Shown piece after piece: positions 1 through 10,382 of a stretch of DNA of 64,000 nucleotides. The notes beneath the pieces were generated by a model that was not told the DNA's origin, did no database searches, and worked only from the letters and a program-made list of their open reading frames with translations. Numbering within the stretch: the stretch's first letter is position 1; each line of letters starts with the position of its first letter. Location of the stretch: assembly GCF_900119185.1 (NCBI RefSeq), contig NZ_FPJE01000019.1, forward strand, positions 1-64,000, given 5' to 3'. The position numbers and the translations under genes are program-made. The DNA is from Sinomicrobium oceani. GTDB taxonomy: Bacteria; Bacteroidota; Bacteroidia; Flavobacteriales; Flavobacteriaceae.

Positions 1-3000
1 ACATCGATATCCACAGCAATATCCTCAGGTGTGGCAGCACTGTCATCTACGGCGAGCAGGCCGCCGTTGTCGCCACCGACTGTTACGGTAACCGTAGCTT
101 CATTTGATTCGAAACCATCTTCGTCTTTAACAGTATAGGTAAATATGTCGTTACCTTCATAACCGGATGCGGGGGCATAAGTGACCATCCCGGTAACCGG
201 ATCTACCGCTACCATACCATTTCCTGGTGCTGTTATTATCATTACCGTAGCAGGATCGATCGGAGACTCACCCGCAACATCGTTAGCCAGGACATCGATA
301 GTTACCGGAATGTCTACAGGTGTGCTTGCGATATCATCGACTGCATTGATCAACTGGCAATCGTCTCGTGCTACAAAAGTTATATTCTTACGGTCACCCT
401 CTGCGGTTTCACAGAAACCGTCTCCACTAACGCCTACACTATATGTGTATGTTCCGGGGGTAAGACCGGTAAGTGTCAACGTTCCGTTTTCTCCTCCGGC
501 TACCATATTTCCCGTTTCATCATACCAGTAGAAAACAGGATTGGTCACTGTACTTCCGGGAGTCAGGGTCGCTATGATCACTACATCAGGGGTTACATTG
601 AGGCATACTTCCCCATCCCCGTTTGTAGTTTCTATTTCAATTCCGGCAATATTGTCTTCGGGCACCGTAGGTGTGATTTCAACATTAACCACAGCCAGAT
701 CACCGGCCGGGTTTTCACAACCATTGGTCCCTTCTACACTTACATAATAGGTATACGGACTCTGATTACTGTCCAGCCCGCTTATAGTAAGTACTCCGTT
801 GGCAGCAATGGCATAAGAAACATCCCCGTCACTGTCACCGTCGGCTATCGGCTCCATCTTATCGGCATCCATATACCAACGGAATACGGTACCTGATGCA
901 CTCGAAGGTGTGAGCACAACATCATCATCGGCACAAACCGGATCTTCATTACCGGTTACTGCAATATCATCTGCACCGGGACTGTCATTGACAATGACAT
1001 CAAAGGCGATCCTGTCCGGGCTCGGACATCCGGACGCCTGGTCTACTACTTCTATAAAATATGTGAATGATCCTGCAACATCCGAAGGTATTTCAAAGTT
1101 ACTTCCGGTAAACAACAGTTCGTCATCACTGTTATACCATCTCAGCACCGTACCTGCTGCCGGAGTTGCACTAACTATATATTCTTCTCCTTCACAAAGT
1201 TCTACAGGATCAGGGATATCGAGCTCAGGAGCAGCCTGTATGATCTGTGCTCCGTAAATATCAACACTTTGGAGCAGTGTTGCTACTCCGGCAGTATTCC
1301 GGATCTCTACCCTGTCGTAAGCTCCGCTTGCAGGTATCAGTACCTGTCCTCGCTGTCCGCCGGTGAGTAAACGGATCTCCAGCAACGGGTTCTCCAGGCT
1401 ATACTGATCTACCTGTGTTGTTCCGTTAAACAGCGTTACCGTTATTCCGCCAAGGATATTGATATCTCCAAGTCCTACAGGAGTCGCAATATCTACCAAT
1501 ACGCTATCTCCGGCTTTTCCGGTATGGGAGAATATAAGTGTCTGATAAACCGACCCGGAACCAAGTCCGGCCGGGATACTCAGCCTTGTAAAATTATCTG
1601 TATCGTCATCGATAGCATTTGTCGGATTCTGAACAGAGCACAATACACATCCGAACGTAGTACCGTTTTCCTGTGCATCGGCTATATAACATTCTTCAGG
1701 AGGTGTCGGCAGATCCGTGACATGAAGTATAACCTGCGTAACCTCAGACACACATGCTCCTTCTTCAATGACAACATAATAAGTGTAGTTACCTACTACT
1801 CCTGCGGAAGGTACGTACGACGTTCCCCTGAATACTTCGGTCTGGAGTTGTTCGTCGTTATACCAAACAACTTCTCCCGATGTAACTCCGGACACCTCAA
1901 ATGCTGCAGCAGTTTCTCCGACTACTACAAATTGTTCCGGTGGTGAGACTACAGGCGCTGCCTGGGGTGATCCCACGGATACTTCCACCTCGGCCAGATC
2001 TCCTGCCTGGTTCTCGCAAAGTTCATCGGATGCCACACTGACGTAGTAGGTATACGTACCTTCGGTAAGTCCCGAAAGCGTAAGTACTCCGTCTGCAGAA
2101 ACACCATCAGTGATCTCACCGGTCTTATCCGCATTGGCATACCAGCGGAATACCGGGGCAGCTATTCCCGTAGAAGGGGTCAGCACGAGATCATCGTATT
2201 CACATATTTCGGTAACTCCGTCAATAGTAATATCAGCAGCGGTGGCGTAATCTTTTACAGTCACTGTTACTTCAGTTCTCGTAAGGCTTGCACAATCTCC
2301 GTCTCCCTGTGCTTCCACATAATAAACAGCATCCTGTGTTACTGCAGTAAGCGTAAACTCTATTCCTGTAAACACCGCAGTTCCGCCGGTTTCTGTTTCG
2401 TACCAGTTATATTGAAGGTTACTCTGCGGATTCAGAACAGACAGCACGGCATCATCCCCCTCACAAACGCTCACATCTGTTTCGGATACTTCCGGTGCCT
2501 CAAGTTCATTGCCTATAGTCACCTGAACCGTCGCAAGATCGCCATCAAGGCTTCCGCATACGTTATCCCCTTCCAGACTTACATAATAATTAATTACCGT
2601 TCCTTCTGCCAGTCCTTCTACGGTCAGGTCAGCGCCGTTAACGGTATACGTTGCACCATCCATGACAATACCATCGGTGATCTGTTGGGTTCCCGCAGCA
2701 TCGAAATACCAGGCAAATACCGGGTTTTCCACGGTAATAGCCGTGTTGATTCCAGCAGACAGTGCTACAGGCGAACCGAGACACTGACTGAGATCGCCCG
2801 GAAGAACAATATCATCGGAAGTGATCTGATGTTGTACTGCTATGGTAACGGCAACAGCTTCCTCCGCCGTACTTTCGCAAGTATCATCATTCTGAACCGT
2901 AATATAATACGTGTACAATCCGGCTGCCAGTCCGTTCTGTTCAAAAACAGGACCGGTAAAGACCGCATCACCCGTAAGGTCTTCATTGTCATACCAGTTA

Positions 3001-6000
3001 AATACAGGATCGGAAATTGTAGTACTGGAAGCCTCCAATACCGCAGTTTCTCCCATACAAATGACCTGATCGGTTGTCTGAATGTCTGCGGCAGTTGCGC
3101 CGGGCTTGATCACTACGGATACTTCCGCAAGATCACCGGCCAGGCTCTCACAACCGTCTTCACCATCTTTTACACTTACATAATAGGTATATGTACCTGC
3201 TTCCAATCCGGTTACAGACAATTCTCCGTTAACTATGGTATACGTTACCCCATTGGCATCGGCTACCGGGTTTTCTTTATCGGCATCGGTATACCATGCG
3301 AATACCGGAGTGGTAAGCGCATCTGCCGTTGCTGTAATAACAACCTCTTCATTTTCACAATAATCGGGCTGATCTGTTTCTACAACGATATCATCTGCTC
3401 CGGGAGCTTCTTTTACTTCTATGGTTACTGCCGTACGGCCGGACTCTTCGCAACCGTAACGCACAGGCTGTACATACACAATATGCTCTCCCGGAGTCCA
3501 GTCCGCCGGAATCTCAAATTCCAGGTTTCCTTCACCTATGAGATTTCCCCCGTTTCTTTCATCATACCACACATACGTGGTACAATCATCGGTCGGAGCA
3601 GCTAAGCTTACTGTTCCGCCCTGACAGGCTTCTACGGCACGATCTCCGGGATCATTGCCATCCACCTGAATAACAGGTACCCTTTCGATCTCAAATATAT
3701 CTACACCGGTCAGCGCGGACACGAGCGCATCGAACTGTATCGATATCCTGTCAAAAGGCTGATCTACCTGGGTAGCCACTTCATACTGATTGGCTCCTCC
3801 CAGTAATTTAAGGCTTAATAACCCGTCATCTACCGTAGCTTCGTGTACAGGCGTATTTCCTTTATAAGCTATAACTTTAATAGCACTTAACAGTCCCAGG
3901 TCCAGTAACCCTGCATTCTGATCAGCAAGAACTATCCTGATGGAGTCTCCGGCTACCGAAGGAGCACTATACAGTGTAGTAAGGTGTACATAACCTGCAA
4001 CTCCGACATTCTGACGCAGATTTGCAGCCGTATTCAGATCTCCGTCCGCAACATTACCTTCATTGGTTACTTTATTTAAGTCTCCCAATACTCCGGAAGT
4101 ACTTCCCACCAGTATATCTTCTACGGGTACACATTCGGCAAGGGTTTCTACTGCCCTGTTTACATAGGCGGCATAGATATCGATATCTCCCGCGGAAATA
4201 AGTCCGCCTGTCACACTTACACGAACAGCATTAAACGATGTTCCCGGATCGGGGATCACTACATCTGCCTCGTTCTCTCCGGACAGCAGGTTGAGCAATA
4301 CTCCTGACGAAAGCTGAACAGGTGTTCCTACCGCTGTCGTTCCGTTATAGGCTCTTACGGTTACCGTAACACTACCTACGGAAAGTCCTACCTGAGTACC
4401 TATACGTACATGAAGTTCATCTCCGGCCCCCGTACTGAACGATTGCCCGAAATTCATCTGCTGATAATACGTCATTCCTAAGGAAGGTGCAATGATCGTA
4501 CTATGTGTATCCAGATTGCCGTCTATGGCATTGGCATTATTTTGTACACCTGCAGCAGAAGCTGACTGACTGCCTGCATAAACTCTCTCATAAGCCGGTA
4601 AACACTCTAAAGGAGGTGTTACGCTAAGGATATTCAACGTAACCTGTACCGGTGTTGATTCTTCATTCGTATCCGGATCTCTGACTACAACATTATAGGT
4701 ATATGTTCCTGCAGGCAGACCTACTCCGGCGATAAATTCTTCACCTATATTTACTTCATTTCCATCGGCATCATACCAGACGATAACACCGTTCGGATAG
4801 TCGGTAGAAGCCGTAAACATTGCGGTTTCCCCCTCATCAATGGTTGCCTGTAAAGGGTCTACGGAAGGAGGCAGCAATTCGGCCGCCGCCGGGGTTACGG
4901 TCACCACCACTTCAGTGGGTTCCGATTCTTCCCCGCTGTCCGGATCGGTTACGGTTACCGTATAGATATGGTCGCCTACCGGAAGATTATCCGGGGTTGT
5001 ATATTCGGGTGTTGTCGCTACGACATTTCCATCCGGATCGTACCAGGTAAAGGTCACATCCGGATTGTCATGACTGGCTGTAAAGGTCTCGGTTTCTCCT
5101 TCCTCTATAGTAGCAGAAGCCGGAGTTACCGTAGGAGGTAACAAACTGTCTACAGGTACCACGCTTACCGGAACTTCGGTAGGTGCCGATTCTTCACCGC
5201 TATCCGGATCAGTTACGGTTACTTTATAGGTATAGTCTCCTATCGCAAGATCATCCGGTATGGTGTATTCCGGGGTAGTTGCTACGACATTATCATCATT
5301 ATCATACCATGTAAAGGTTACATCCGGATTGTCATGACTGGCCGTAAACGTTTCGGTATCCCCGACCATTACAGTTGCGGAAGGTGGCGTTACCGTCGGC
5401 GGAAGTAATGTACCTCCGGAAGCCGGCTCTACGGTGACCACCACTTCGGTGGGTTCCGATTCTTCCCCGCTGTCCGGATCGGTTACGGTTACCGTATAGA
5501 TATGGTCTCCTACCGGAAGATTTGCCGGGGTTGTATATTCGGGTGTTGTCGCTACGACATTTCCATCCGGATCGTACCAGGTAAAGGTCACATCCGGATT
5601 GTCGTGACTGGCTGTAAAGCTTGCGGTTTCTCCTTCCTCGATTGTAGCCGAGGCAGGATCCACTGCCGGGGGCAGTAAGGTTCCGGCCGGCTCTACGGTA
5701 AGCTGTACCTGGGCCGGATCGGAAACTTCTCCGCTATCCGGATCGGTTGCTGTTACCGTATAGGTATAATCTCCTACTGCAAGGTTGGCCGGAGTTGTGA
5801 ATTCCGGTGTTGTAGCCACCTGGTTGCCATCGGGGTCATACCAGATATAGGTTACACCCGGCGTATCATGACTTGCCGTAAAGAGCTGGGTATCTCCTTC
5901 ACCGATAACAGCAGTAGGCGGGGTTACCGTAGGAGGTACCAATCCTCCGCCCATAGCCTGAACGCTTACGGGCACTTCAGCAGGAGGTGAAACTACGCCT

Positions 6001-9000
6001 GTAGAAGGATCAGTAGCCGTCACCGTATAGGTATAGTCGCCTACCGGAAGATTTGCCGGGGTTGTATATTCGGGTGTTGTTGCCACTATGTTTCCATCCG
6101 GATCGTACCAGGTGAAGGTTACACCCGCCATATCATGGGTAGCTGTAAACGTTTGTGAATCTCCTTCGTCTATCACAGCGGAAGGTGGTGTCACCGTCGG
6201 CGCATTTAACACCAGGGGCTGTACGGTTACAGGAATTTCTACCGGTTCAGACTCCGCGCCTGATACCGGGTCTCTTGTAGTTGCCGTGTACACATAATCT
6301 CCGGGCAGTAAATTATCCGGGATGGTATACTCAGGTCCCGTCGCTACTTCGTTTCCGTCAGGATCATACCAGACTACTTCGGTACCGTCAGGAGAAAGAC
6401 CTTCGAAGGGAACGGTTTCTCCCTGTGTAATTGTCGCCCCGACAGGATCGATGGTCGGAGGCATTAATACGGTTATGGTTACTTCGGTACGGGCGGCACT
6501 GATACAGCTTTCTCCAGCCACAGCTTCTACATAGTAAGATATATCTGTAGTAACACCGGTTACTTCAAAAGTATCGCCGGTAAAAACCAATGTACCATCC
6601 GTCGCAGCATCATACCAATTGTATGTTATATTTTCATCCGGGTCCTGCACTTCAAGAGTGACAGCACCTCCGGGAGCAGCCCAGGCATTCTCCGGTGTCA
6701 CCGAAGGTGCTTCGGGTACATCATTGATATTAAGCGTTAATATTCCACGCGCCAAAGATTCGCATCCGTAGCGAACCGGCTGTATCCAATAAGAATATTG
6801 CCCGGCTCCAAGATTGGGAATATCACTGAGCGGAACCTGACTCCCCCCGTTTTCCGCATCATACAGCACATATGAAGTACCACAATCGGTAGGAAGGTCG
6901 TCAAATGTTATAGCTTCTCCACTGCATAGTGCTACCTCATTCAAAGCGCCTTCTCCATCAGCAAATTGTGTCGCAGCACGACGTCTCACTTCATAGATAT
7001 TGAATTGCTCCAGAGCACTTGCGACTCCGCCGTAAGTTATTTTTACCCCGTCATAAGCCACATCAGCAGGGACAGAAGCCACCGCTACATTTCCGCCGGA
7101 AAGTAAACGAAGGCCGATAAGTGCACTATTTACAGTGAGAGGCTCTTCCACGGGAATACCGCCTAAGTACCTCTGAATTCTCAGTGCACTGAGAAGGTTC
7201 AAATCGAGCAGGGAGCCCGAATGACCGAATACTATATCAAGAGTATCTCCGGGAACAGAGGGAGTTTCGAAAGCAACAACGAGCTTGTTGTAAGCATTTA
7301 ATGCTGCTGTATTATTCAAACTTGCAAACGTAGACAGATCACCATCAATGGCATTTTCCTCATTGGAAACGGTCACAAGAGCCGTAGCGAGATTTGCATT
7401 CAGCAACAGGGTCTCATATCCTCCGTAAACATCTATACTATCCTCTCCCGAGCACGTAAAACTCTGTTCTGCATTATGATAATATGCCCCATAAATCCGG
7501 GCAGTCTGGATAACATTGGCTACAGCATCCACGACAATCTTGATACCGTCAAAGGGGATAGCCACTCCACTGTTATCCGTAGGTATGAAAGAATATTCAT
7601 AAACATTCAACCCGTTAGCCAGGGCTGCAAGATTGGGGTCTGCAAGACGTCGTGGCCCCAATTCATTTCCTCCGCTGTCAACAGGTACGACATAAACACC
7701 TCCTGCTACAGAAGCAAGACCATAAGAACGACCCAGTTTTACCGTGATCCTTCTTCCGGCATTTATTGTCGATCCCCAACTGAGGGTCTGAGAAGTTTCT
7801 CCGAGAAGCCCCAGTAAATTGATAGGTTCGGTCAACTCACTATACGTAGAAATATCACCGTCCGAAGCATTTCCGGGATTACTGATCTGTCCCAGATTGC
7901 CTCCCAGTATCGGGATCTGGGATAATTCAAAATCCTGAGCCGTATTGTATGCTCTGGCATAAACAGGAGAACAGTCTGCCGATACAATAACACTTACCTG
8001 TGTACTTGTTGTACACCCGGCCGGAGTCACAGCCTCTACCCTATAGGTATAAATACCTTCATTTTCAAAGGTGACGGTAGTGGGGGCCGCAGCCATCGCA
8101 TTCCCGTTGTAATCATACCATTGTATATTGGCTCCCGGCGCTGAAGCCGTAGGAAATGTAACACTTTCACCGGGGGTGATACTAAAGGATATATCGCCGT
8201 TAAAACTGATTTCAGGAAAAGGATTCACCACTGCATTCACAGCAACACGATCCGAAATACATCCTGTAACTTTATCTACCGCCTCTATATAATAAGTCCC
8301 GGAAGTCGTCACTGACGAAGTAGCCAAAGCAGTACCTCCGGTTGACGAAGTGTAGTAAAAATAATCGTAATAATCGGGTTCATAGTTTCCTACAGCCGAA
8401 GAAAGCGCTACCTGCCCACAGGCTTCCAGAACATCCGAAAGCTCGGGTTCATCCAGCAAATCCACTCTGGGGAGCCGGCTTACTTCGTATATTCTTATAT
8501 CTGTTAAGGCAGTCACCGTATTACTTAACTCTATTTGAACACGGTCAAACGAACCTGTTACAGGCAATACTAATTCATATTTATCACTCCCGCCGAGTAA
8601 TCTTGCCGTAATAAGATTGGAGTCTCCGACGATCGGGCTTCCCACTGCCGTACTACCCAGATAGGGCTGAATTGTAAAACCGGACAAAAGTCCGAGTTCC
8701 AATAACGATCCAGGTTGTTCCAGTACAATTCTCACCACCTGGTTAGCTTCGGAGGGAGATTGGAAAATTGTTGTAAGGTAAGCAGTGTTCAGAGCACCTA
8801 CTGCTACAGACATCGTACTGTATACATCGGGATCTCCTATTGCATTTGAAGGGTTTGTCACCGTAACCAATCCCGAGAGGACCGCTCCGGTTACCCCTGA
8901 CAGAACGTCAACAGCCGAATTCTTTTCTTCACAAGCCAACGAAACGCCCGCATCTTCCATCACATAGGTATGATAAACACGCAACCCGGTATCTGCACTC

Positions 9001-9515
9001 AAAACAGCTGAAGACGTAATCCTTACCGCGTCATAAGCCACCGGAGTGCCACCAGAATTAACAGGCTGAAAAACAATCTCTTCGGAACCACTACCACTCA
9101 CCAAGGTTAATAAACTTCCCAGCGTTACTGATGTTCCGACCGGAGATCCATTGTTGTAGGCCTGTATATTTATATCGCCCAACAAACTCAAAAGATCATC
9201 TCCAAAACCTATTTTTATATAAGAATTAGTCCCCGCAACCTTTGTAGTTCCATAAGAAAGTTGTTGCCAGGCCGAACTCAACAAAACCGGATTTAATACC
9301 GAATAGGTAAAAGGGTCTCCGTCCACCGCATTGGAGGGGTTAGACACGGAAGCCACACCTAATCCGCCAGAACCCGACTGTTGAGCGGAAGCGTAATTCC
9401 TGACCATATCCTGCCCGTAGGCCGAATCAAAAGAAAGGACACTTAGGCTCCACAACACCAGTATCGGCACGAGTCTAAGCTTTATTTTTTGCACAACGTA
9501 GTAAAGTGATTTCAT
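1..9515 (-). CDS. Giant secreted multi-Ig-like surface protein (adhesin-like), C-terminus cut by window edge
   Basis: One reading frame stays open from an ATG at 9515-9513 to base 3, giving at least 3171 residues; no stop is reached. Residues 1-35 form a signal peptide (hydrophobic VPILVLWSLSVLSF, then AYGQ). Mature modules seen in order: two ~130-residue beta-type modules with an N-x-NAxDGDxxT signature; two Ig-like domains (~350-510); two more NAxDGD modules; Ig-like domains with the conserved WY and YYVxA strands typical of CHU_C-associated Ig_7/PKD-like domains; seven ~88-residue tandem repeats (bases 4628-6466); two NAxDGD modules; more Ig-like domains; a seventh NAxDGD module; and finally a cadherin-like domain (bases ~45-335, with DVLAND, GxVTYxP and FTYTVKDxDG). 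The family role is surface adhesion or substrate binding, often with a C-terminal type IX secretion domain. That end lies outside the window, so export by T9SS is inference. Nothing in the sequence identifies a ligand. Confidence 0.9.
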   Translation of the reverse strand, partial: MKSLYYVVQKIKLRLVPILVLWSLSVLSFDSAYGQDMVRNYASAQQSGSGGLGVASVSNPSNAVDGDPFTYSVLNPVLLSSAWQQLSYGTTKVAGTNSYIKIGFGDDLLSLLGDINIQAYNNGSPVGTSVTLGSLLTLVSGSGSEEIVFQPVNSGGTPVAYDAVRITSSAVLSADTGLRVYHTYVMEDAGVSLACEEKNSAVDVLSGVTGAVLSGLVTVTNPSNAIGDPDVYSTMSVAVGALNTAYLTTIFQSPSEANQVVRIVLEQPGSLLELGLLSGFTIQPYLGSTAVGSPIVGDSNLITARLLGGSDKYELVLPVTGSFDRVQIELSNTVTALTDIRIYEVSRLPRVDLLDEPELSDVLEACGQVALSSAVGNYEPDYYDYFYYTSSTGGTALATSSVTTSGTYYIEAVDKVTGCISDRVAVNAVVNPFPEISFNGDISFSITPGESVTFPTASAPGANIQWYDYNGNAMAAAPTTVTFENEGIYTYRVEAVTPAGCTTSTQVSVIVSADCSPVYARAYNTAQDFELSQIPILGGNLGQISNPGNASDGDISTYSELTEPINLLGLLGETSQTLSWGSTINAGRRITVKLGRSYGLASVAGGVYVVPVDSGGNELGPRRLADPNLAALANGLNVYEYSFIPTDNSGVAIPFDGIKIVVDAVANVIQTARIYGAYYHNAEQSFTCSGEDSIDVYGGYETLLLNANLATALVTVSNEENAIDGDLSTFASLNNTAALNAYNKLVVAFETPSVPGDTLDIVFGHSGSLLDLNLLSALRIQRYLGGIPVEEPLTVNSALIGLRLLSGGNVAVASVPADVAYDGVKITYGGVASALEQFNIYEVRRRAATQFADGEGALNEVALCSGEAITFDDLPTDCGTSYVLYDAENGGSQVPLSDIPNLGAGQYSYWIQPVRYGCESLARGILTLNINDVPEAPSVTPENAWAAPGGAVTLEVQDPDENITYNWYDAATDGTLVFTGDTFEVTGVTTDISYYVEAVAGESCISAARTEVTITVLMPPTIDPVGATITQGETVPFEGLSPDGTEVVWYDPDGNEVATGPEYTIPDNLLPGDYVYTATTRDPVSGAESEPVEIPVTVQPLVLNAPTVTPPSAVIDEGDSQTFTATHDMAGVTFTWYDPDGNIVATTPEYTTPANLPVGDYTYTVTATDPSTGVVSPPAEVPVSVQAMGGGLVPPTVTPPTAVIGEGDTQLFTASHDTPGVTYIWYDPDGNQVATTPEFTTPANLAVGDYTYTVTATDPDSGEVSDPAQVQLTVEPAGTLLPPAVDPASATIEEGETASFTASHDNPDVTFTWYDPDGNVVATTPEYTTPANLPVGDHIYTVTVTDPDSGEESEPTEVVVTVEPASGGTLLPPTVTPPSATVMVGDTETFTASHDNPDVTFTWYDNDDNVVATTPEYTIPDDLAIGDYTYKVTVTDPDSGEESAPTEVPVSVVPVDSLLPPTVTPASATIEEGETETFTASHDNPDVTFTWYDPDGNVVATTPEYTTPDNLPVGDHIYTVTVTDPDSGEESEPTEVVVTVTPAAAELLPPSVDPLQATIDEGETAMFTASTDYPNGVIVWYDADGNEVNIGEEFIAGVGLPAGTYTYNVVVRDPDTNEESTPVQVTLNILSVTPPLECLPAYERVYAGSQSASAAGVQNNANAIDGNLDTHSTIIAPSLGMTYYQQMNFGQSFSTGAGDELHVRIGTQVGLSVGSVTVTVRAYNGTTAVGTPVQLSSGVLLNLLSGENEADVVIPDPGTSFNAVRVSVTGGLISAGDIDIYAAYVNRAVETLAECVPVEDILVGSTSGVLGDLNKVTNEGNVADGDLNTAANLRQNVGVAGYVHLTTLYSAPSVAGDSIRIVLADQNAGLLDLGLLSAIKVIAYKGNTPVHEATVDDGLLSLKLLGGANQYEVATQVDQPFDRISIQFDALVSALTGVDIFEIERVPVIQVDGNDPGDRAVEACQGGTVSLAAPTDDCTTYVWYDERNGGNLIGEGNLEFEIPADWTPGEHIVYVQPVRYGCEESGRTAVTIEVKEAPGADDIVVETDQPDYCENEEVVITATADALTTPVFAWYTDADKENPVADANGVTYTIVNGELSVTGLEAGTYTYYVSVKDGEDGCESLAGDLAEVSVVIKPGATAADIQTTDQVICMGETAVLEASSTTISDPVFNWYDNEDLTGDAVFTGPVFEQNGLAAGLYTYYITVQNDDTCESTAEEAVAVTIAVQHQITSDDIVLPGDLSQCLGSPVALSAGINTAITVENPVFAWYFDAAGTQQITDGIVMDGATYTVNGADLTVEGLAEGTVINYYVSLEGDNVCGSLDGDLATVQVTIGNELEAPEVSETDVSVCEGDDAVLSVLNPQSNLQYNWYETETGGTAVFTGIEFTLTAVTQDAVYYVEAQGDGDCASLTRTEVTVTVKDYATAADITIDGVTEICEYDDLVLTPSTGIAAPVFRWYANADKTGEITDGVSADGVLTLSGLTEGTYTYYVSVASDELCENQAGDLAEVEVSVGSPQAAPVVSPPEQFVVVGETAAAFEVSGVTSGEVVWYNDEQLQTEVFRGTSYVPSAGVVGNYTYYVVIEEGACVSEVTQVILHVTDLPTPPEECYIADAQENGTTFGCVLCSVQNPTNAIDDDTDNFTRLSIPAGLGSGSVYQTLIFSHTGKAGDSVLVDIATPVGLGDINILGGITVTLFNGTTQVDQYSLENPLLEIRLLTGGQRGQVLIPASGAYDRVEIRNTAGVATLLQSVDIYGAQIIQAAPELDIPDPVELCEGEEYIVSATPAAGTVLRWYNSDDELLFTGSNFEIPSDVAGSFTYFIEVVDQASGCPSPDRIAFDVIVNDSPGADDIAVTGNEDPVCADDDVVLTPSSASGTVFRWYMDADKMEPIADGDSDGDVSYAIAANGVLTISGLDSNQSPYTYYVSVEGTNGCENPAGDLAVVNVEITPTVPEDNIAGIEIETTNGDGEVCLNVTPDVVIIATLTPGSTVTNPVFYWYDETGNMVAGGENGTLTLTGLTPGTYTYSVGVSGDGFCETAEGDRKNITFVARDDCQLINAVDDIASTPVDIPVTIDVLANDVAGESPIDPATVMIITAPGNGMVAVDPVTGMVTYAPASGYEGNDIFTYTVKDEDGFESNEATVTVTVGGDNGGLLAVDDSAATPEDIAVDID
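4628..6466 (-). repeat. Seven tandem ~88-residue Ig-like repeats inside the giant surface protein
   Basis: Reading the minus strand, seven consecutive units start with a PPTVxPxxATIxEGE-like segment near 6464, 6207, 5943, 5677, 5408, 5144 and 4877. The spacing is about 257-270 bp. Each unit then carries FTASHDxPxVTFTWYDPDGN, a V/A-T-T-PEYT strand, LPVGDYTYTVT and DPxSGEESxPxEV. Divergence is greatest in the first and last units and least in the central ones, as in arrays kept uniform by recombination. The array probably acts as a spacer or stalk. Confidence 0.85.
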
Positions 9516-10378
9516 AAAAGAAAAGTTATATTTAGAAGAAAAACATACATCATCACAAAAAAACAGTACGGAGATGCCGTTACCGATTTTTCTTGTCCAA
9601 TAAACAAAAATGAAGCTGAGAATGCCCCGGATAAAGTTTTTCCGCACATTCTCATCAAACCATTAATTTTCATAATCTTAAGTAATTATATCACATTATT
9701 ATTTACATTAATAAGTCGAAATAAAAATCTGGTAATCACTAAGTTGTTTTGGACACAAATGAAACAATGTTAAAAAAATGAATACGCTTTGATGTTTAAT
9801 TTTGATTATCATGCTGTTGTAAACAGATAATTACTGCTGGGGTGCTTCACCAAAAACAATATTCCCTACATTTATAATATGAAAAATCGGGTAGATTTCT
9901 TTTACAGAGTACGCAAGAAGGAAAACAGAAAAGGATACCGGGCCTACAAATAATGAACTTATTCCCTTTCTTGTCATCAACCGATAATTATTGAAGATGT
10001 AATTTTCCCCCATAGATCTTAATTTATTTTATCCCAGGCCAGAAGTTCCTCCTATAACTCCAATCATTCTGAAACCCCGGTAATATTTACATTTAGCATT
10101 CTTTTTATTAAACACTTATAAGCAGAAAAACGACTATTTAAATATTTTCAACGATTTTTTTTCTCCTGCTTTAATATTAATCGGTTATTTGTGGTCATTC
10201 TGCACAATTTTTTTCAAAAAATGCAGTTATTAATATCACAAATAGAGAATTTTAAACATCACAAACGCCTTATTCAATCTTAAACAACTTAAAACCCTAC
10301 GATCAACAACCAACCAACCTCTATTTTATTTTTTGTCGAACCCTCTCATTGAGAACCACATAAGAATGTATTCTCAGA
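9516..10378. other. AT-rich intergenic region between divergent adhesin and regulator genes
   Basis: This 863-base region must hold the promoters of both divergent genes. I see no exact TAnnTTTG box close to either start. A weak inverted repeat (TTGTTT / AAACAA) lies near 9742-9766. A 60-codon minus-strand ORF (9831-10013) has one hydrophobic stretch and no recognisable family; I do not call it as a gene. The unusual length and AT content could accommodate regulatory binding sites, which is inference. Confidence 0.5.
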
Positions 10379-10382
10379 ATGA
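10350..10382. promoter_or_regulatory. Imperfect inverted repeat over the regulator's start codon (possible operator)
   Basis: TGAGAA (10350-10355) and TTCTCA (10371-10376) are exact inverted copies 15 bases apart. Inside lies AGAAT-GT-ATTCT (10364-10375). With two extra bases the outer arms extend to CATTGAGAA and TTCTCagAATG, so the right arm reaches the ATG at 10379. A helix-turn-helix repressor commonly represses itself through such a site. Autoregulation is inference from position and symmetry only. Confidence 0.35.

Noticed and set aside
2412-3605. 397-codon plus-strand ORF opposite the giant surface protein
   Set aside because: Its product is rich in Tyr, Cys, Phe and Ser without any domain. 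It is the antisense of well-formed Ig-like domains.
9831-10013. 60-codon minus-strand ORF in the adhesin/regulator gap
   Set aside because: Short, AT-rich, no family resemblance and no clear promoter. It is possible but not supported.
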